DNA of 8,182 nucleotides from SIG588 sp964515215. Lineage in GTDB: Bacteria; Bacillota; Clostridia; Oscillospirales; Acutalibacteraceae. Under the pieces are notes generated by a model, which saw only the letters and a program-made list of their open reading frames with translations, made no database searches and was not told the origin of the DNA. The DNA is taken from the NCBI GenBank assembly GCA_964515215.1, contig CAZESL010000102.1, positions 1 through 8,182 of the forward strand. Direction: 5' to 3'. Below are positions 5,393-8,182 of the stretch, one piece after another. The number at the start of each line of letters is the position of its first letter. The first letter of the stretch is position 1. The position numbers were made by a program, and so were the translations under genes.

Positions 5393-6090
5393 GAATATTT
5401 GCGGTTGAGACCTCAGCCGTCCCCGCTTCTTGTGCGGTGGTGGAAGACGGCAAGGTCATAGCAAGCAGTTACAACAACACGGCCCAGACACACAGCCAGA
5501 CCTTGATGCCGATGGTGGAAGAAATGCTGAAACAGGCGGCACTGACCGTGTCGGATATGGACCGACTTGCGGTATCCGCAGGTCCCGGCTCGTTCACGGG
5601 TGTGCGTATCGGTGTGGCGGCACTGAAAGGATTGGCATTCGCCGAGGACAAACCCTGCGTGGGCGTTTCCACGTTGGCGGCAATCGCCCGCAATGCCGAA
5701 GGCATCGGCTTTGAGGGTGTGGTGTGTGCCGCGATGGATGCCCGCTGTCGGCAGGTATATACCGCTTGCTTTATGGCGGAAAACGGCGGAATTCGCCGCT
5801 TGAGTGAGGATGAAGCGATTGCAACCGATGAGTTGAAGGCGCGCCTTGCGGCATACGGTCAGCCGATCATGCTGTTCGGCGACGGTGCGGAGTTGTGCTA
5901 CCGTGAATTTGGCGGAGAGATCGATCGTCTGCTGCTCGCACCCGAACATCTGCGGTATCAAACCGCCGTCGGTGTGGCGCGTGAGGCAGAAGGGGCCGAA
6001 ACGGTCACTGCCGAAGCGCTGCAACCGCTCTATCTGCGTTTGCCGCAGGCGGAACGCGAACTGAAAGCACGTCAGCAATTACAAGGTTAA
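5389..6090 (+). CDS. tsaB: tRNA t6A synthesis scaffold protein TsaB
   Basis: TsaB is an inactive ASKHA-fold paralogue that pairs with TsaD and recruits TsaE in the t6A complex. The 233-residue protein starts MRIFAVETS, has the hallmark AVSAGPGSFTGVRIG (61-75) and then LKGLAF, and carries AMDARCRQVYTACF, which is the family's DAR..EVY block. GTG 5389 is chosen because it overlaps the tsaE stop as GTGA, follows AGGAGG at 5373-5378 by 10 nt, and gives the expected N-terminus. A longer frame back to 5359 lies inside tsaE and has no ribosome site. The usual DTS of the first strand is ETS here. tsaE-tsaB adjacency with overlap implies balanced expression of the two subunits. rimI and tsaD, which commonly follow, are not downstream in this window. 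Confidence 0.93.
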   Translation: MRIFAVETSAVPASCAVVEDGKVIASSYNNTAQTHSQTLMPMVEEMLKQAALTVSDMDRLAVSAGPGSFTGVRIGVAALKGLAFAEDKPCVGVSTLAAIARNAEGIGFEGVVCAAMDARCRQVYTACFMAENGGIRRLSEDEAIATDELKARLAAYGQPIMLFGDGAELCYREFGGEIDRLLLAPEHLRYQTAVGVAREAEGAETVTAEALQPLYLRLPQAERELKARQQLQG

Positions 6091-6113
6091 TATAAAATAT
6101 GGGAGAGAGTATT

Positions 6114-6743
6114 ATGGCAAACGTTTTTGTAGCAGATCATCCGTTGGTACAACACAAATTGGCGGTCTTGCGGGATGTGACAACTCCTTCAAAGGAGTTT
6201 CGCCGTTTGATCCAAGAGATCACCGAACTGATGGTGTATGAAGCCACGCGCGATCTTCCGATGAAGGACGTGGAGGTACAAACCCCCGTGGCGGTAGCCA
6301 AATGTAAAAAACTTGCGGGACGCAAACTGGCGTTCGTTCCGATCTTGCGTGCAGGTCTCGGTATGATGGACGGTGCGTTGGAACTGGTGCCCTCCGCGCG
6401 CGTGGGGCATATCGGGCTGTATCGCGATCCCGAAACGTTGAAGCCCGTGGAATACTATTGCAAGTTGCCGAGCGACATTGAAGAACGTGACGTTATCGTG
6501 TTGGATCCGATGCTCGCAACGGGCGGCTCGGCGATCGATGCGATCACCCAGATCAAAACACGAAATCCCCGTAACGTGAAATTCATGTGCATTATTGCCG
6601 CGCCTGAAGGCTTGGCGGCATTGACGGCGGCGCACCCCGATGTGGCTGTGTACTGTGCGGCACTGGACGATCATTTAAACGATCACGGGTATATCATCCC
6701 CGGTCTGGGCGATGCGGGTGACCGTATTTTCGGTACGAAATAA
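6114..6743 (+). CDS. upp: uracil phosphoribosyltransferase
   Basis: Upp makes UMP from uracil and PRPP in cytosolic pyrimidine salvage. The protein is 209 residues, the standard length. The family N-terminus (DHPLVQHKLAVLRD at 8-21) and the KEFRRLIQEI block are present. The PRPP loop is VIVLDPMLATGGSA at 127-140, and the uracil-binding C-terminal block is GYIIPGLGDAGDR at 192-204. ATG 6114 fits the family start and has GGGAGAG at 6101-6107 with a 6-nt gap; an in-frame ATG at 6099 lies upstream of that site and would add five residues. The gap to tsaB is 23 nt, so read-through from the tsaE promoter is likely. A TATAAA at 6091-6096 has no acceptable -35. Confidence 0.96.
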   Translation: MANVFVADHPLVQHKLAVLRDVTTPSKEFRRLIQEITELMVYEATRDLPMKDVEVQTPVAVAKCKKLAGRKLAFVPILRAGLGMMDGALELVPSARVGHIGLYRDPETLKPVEYYCKLPSDIEERDVIVLDPMLATGGSAIDAITQIKTRNPRNVKFMCIIAAPEGLAALTAAHPDVAVYCAALDDHLNDHGYIIPGLGDAGDRIFGTK

Positions 6744-6770
6744 GTCATTACAACGAAGGAGGAGAGCGCT

Positions 6771-7850
6771 TTGCAAACAGTGGAAGAGATGATACCGTCA
6801 CTGCTTGCGTGGTATCGCGCCGAAGCGCGGCCGTTGCCGTGGCGCTCTTTACTGACACCCTATCGCGTGTGGGTGTCGGAGATCATGTTACAGCAAACGC
6901 GTATCGAAGCGGTAATTCCTTACTTTGAGCGTTTTATGGCGGAACTTCCCACCGTGCAAGCGTTAGCGTCCGTGTCGGAGGAGCGTTTGATGAAACTGTG
7001 GGAAGGGCTCGGCTATTACAGCCGCGCACGCAACCTCAAAAAAGCGGCGATGCAGATATGCGAGCGGCACGGGGGAGAGTTGCCCGCCGATTACGATGCC
7101 TTGCGTGCGTTGGCCGGACTTGGCGACTACACCGCGGGCGCGGTGGCGTCTATTGCGTTTGGCATTCCCGTGCCGGCGGTAGACGGCAACGTATTGCGTG
7201 TTGTCTCGCGGTTAACGGCGGATTTTGATGATGTGATGATGGCGGCGACCCGTCGCCGCCATACCGAAACGGTGCGCGGATGGCTGCCCAAAGATGCGGC
7301 AGGTGATTTTAATGCCGCTCTCATGGAACTCGGTGAATGTATCTGTTTGCCGAACACGGTACCGCATTGTGAGGAATGTCCGCTTGCTGCGGCGTGTGAA
7401 GGGTATAACAAGCAAGTGGCGGTTTTGCTTCCCGTACGTCGTGCCAAGACAAAACGGCGTGTGGAGATGCGTGCGGTATTTGTGTTTACCACCGATGAAG
7501 CCACACCGCGCGTGCTGTTACACAAGCGGCCGGCAAGCGGTCTTTTGGCGGGACTGTGGGAATTGCCGCACGTGGAAACGGAAGATCCCGCCGCAGCGAC
7601 CGACAAGATATGCCGTGAATACCGTGCCGTTGTACGCGAGACGCGTACGATCGGCGAGGGCAAGCATTTATTCAGCCATATCGAATGGCAAATGCAGGGC
7701 GTACAGGTGAAGACTGCGTATTTCCCTGCACCGCCCGATCACGTGTGGGCGACGCTTGAAGAAGTGAACGCGCGGTATGCCTTACCTGCGGCCTTTCGCC
7801 CGTTTGCGCGATGGTTGCCCGTATTGTTGGAAAAGGAGGAGACGTTATGA
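6771..7850 (+). CDS. mutY: A/G-specific adenine DNA glycosylase MutY
   Basis: MutY removes adenine paired with 8-oxoguanine. The 359-residue protein has LPWR at 22-25, catalytic Glu37 in SEIMLQQTR and catalytic Asp138 in AVDGNVLRVVSRL. The helix-hairpin-helix segment is at about 111-131 (ALAGLGDYTAGAVASIAFG). The iron-sulfur cysteines are Cys192, Cys200, Cys203 and Cys209. The NUDIX-like C-terminal domain (about 225-350) contains LFSHIEW, the FSH loop that senses 8-oxoguanine, so this is MutY rather than Nth. The start is TTG 6771, supported by AAGGAGG at 6756-6762 with an 8-nt gap and by alignment to the family start; no ATG fits. Cysteine spacing is Cx7Cx2Cx5C instead of the Cx6Cx2Cx5C of the E. 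coli protein; I believe this occurs in other Clostridia but cannot check. The next gene overlaps by ATGA. Confidence 0.95.
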   Translation: MQTVEEMIPSLLAWYRAEARPLPWRSLLTPYRVWVSEIMLQQTRIEAVIPYFERFMAELPTVQALASVSEERLMKLWEGLGYYSRARNLKKAAMQICERHGGELPADYDALRALAGLGDYTAGAVASIAFGIPVPAVDGNVLRVVSRLTADFDDVMMAATRRRHTETVRGWLPKDAAGDFNAALMELGECICLPNTVPHCEECPLAAACEGYNKQVAVLLPVRRAKTKRRVEMRAVFVFTTDEATPRVLLHKRPASGLLAGLWELPHVETEDPAAATDKICREYRAVVRETRTIGEGKHLFSHIEWQMQGVQVKTAYFPAPPDHVWATLEEVNARYALPAAFRPFARWLPVLLEKEETL

Positions 7851-8182
7851 ATCGCGTTGCGTTGGTGACGGGCGGATCGCGCGGCATCGGTCGTGCCATC
7901 GTTCACTATCTTGTGAAACGCGGTTGGCGTGTAGCGTTTACGTATTGTCATTCTGCCGATCAGGCACAGGAATTGGTGAATGAATTGACAAAAAGCGGCG
8001 CCGACATTGCCGCCTTTCAAGCCGATCTGTGCGATTTTGCGTCTGCCGACCGTTGCATTGCACAAGTGACGGCTCGCTTTGGCCGTATCGATGCACTGGT
8101 GAATAATGCGGGTGTGTCCTCAATAGGGCTGTTTGGCGACATTACTGCCGAAGAATGGCAGCGGGTGCTGTCGGTCGATCTG
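7847..8182 (+). CDS. short-chain dehydrogenase/reductase, FabG-like, partial at the window end
   Basis: The first 112 codons are visible and the frame is open at the window edge. The Rossmann NAD(P)-binding signature TGGSRGIGR is at 8-16, and NNAG at 86-89 follows the VNNAG pattern of classical SDR enzymes. FTYCHSADQA near 31-40 is in the cofactor-specificity region, where the lack of an acidic residue directly after the second strand suggests NADP preference. The catalytic Ser-Tyr-Lys set lies beyond the window, so activity cannot be confirmed. ATG 7847 overlaps the mutY stop and has AAGGAGGA at 7833-7840 with a 6-nt gap. The best whole-length resemblance is to 3-oxoacyl-ACP reductase (FabG), but many SDR enzymes look alike here. 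No other fatty-acid synthesis gene is nearby, so I give no gene symbol. Confidence 0.9.
   Translation, partial: MNRVALVTGGSRGIGRAIVHYLVKRGWRVAFTYCHSADQAQELVNELTKSGADIAAFQADLCDFASADRCIAQVTARFGRIDALVNNAGVSSIGLFGDITAEEWQRVLSVDL

Noticed and set aside
5413..6078. 221-residue minus-strand frame opposite tsaB
   Set aside because: It lies wholly antisense to a confident tsaB gene and has no ribosome site or recognisable motif.
6091..6096. TATAAA as a separate promoter for upp
   Set aside because: The 17-nt upstream hexamer (CACGTC) has no resemblance to a -35 box, and read-through from tsaB over a 23-nt gap is sufficient.

Overview
The window looks like chromosomal DNA of an anaerobic, low-to-middle GC Firmicute, most likely a gut-type Clostridia. 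This is an inference from gene content (a SEDS wall polymerase, a NimA-like flavoprotein, a class II-type zinc ribbon, tsaE-tsaB, upp, mutY), from near-consensus AGGAGG ribosome binding sites before most genes, and from use of GTG and TTG starts. No RNA gene, CRISPR array, integrase or transposase gene is visible.

Region 1 (1-711) is the unusual part. A 273-bp element (203-475) has imperfect terminal inverted repeats (17 of 19 outer positions, 22 of 26 overall) and is flanked by a TA dinucleotide on each side. It carries no gene but is full of strong stem-loops, so it looks like a non-autonomous MITE of the TA-duplicating IS630/Tc1-mariner type. It splits a small gene. Removing the element plus one TA copy rejoins two halves in frame into an 82-residue protein with two predicted membrane helices. 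Nothing certain lies between that gene and the next (619-711).

Region 2 (712-3683, plus strand) is a tight run of five genes: a 351-residue protein I do not recognise, a 74-residue zinc-ribbon protein, an ICMT/PEMT-like membrane methyltransferase, a single-domain cupin and a NimA-like pyridoxamine-phosphate-oxidase-fold protein. Gaps are 2 to 31 bases, which suggests co-transcription. The first gene is visibly more AT-rich than those that follow. The functional link between these genes is unknown.

Region 3 (3685-4966) holds a rodA/ftsW-like gene on the minus strand. It converges on region 2 at a perfect 10-bp stem hairpin that overlaps its stop codon. It diverges from region 4 across a 119-bp gap holding two back-to-back sigma-A-type promoters.

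Region 4 (4967-8182, plus strand) is a housekeeping run: tsaE and tsaB (tRNA t6A37 synthesis, GTGA overlap), upp (uracil salvage), mutY (oxidised-guanine repair, TTG start) and the first 112 codons of an SDR-family oxidoreductase that overlaps mutY by ATGA and runs off the window. rimI and tsaD, which often follow tsaB, are not here. The most noteworthy result is the small-gene disruption by the structured TA-flanked element. The rest is mostly ordinary, apart from the unrecognised 351-residue protein.
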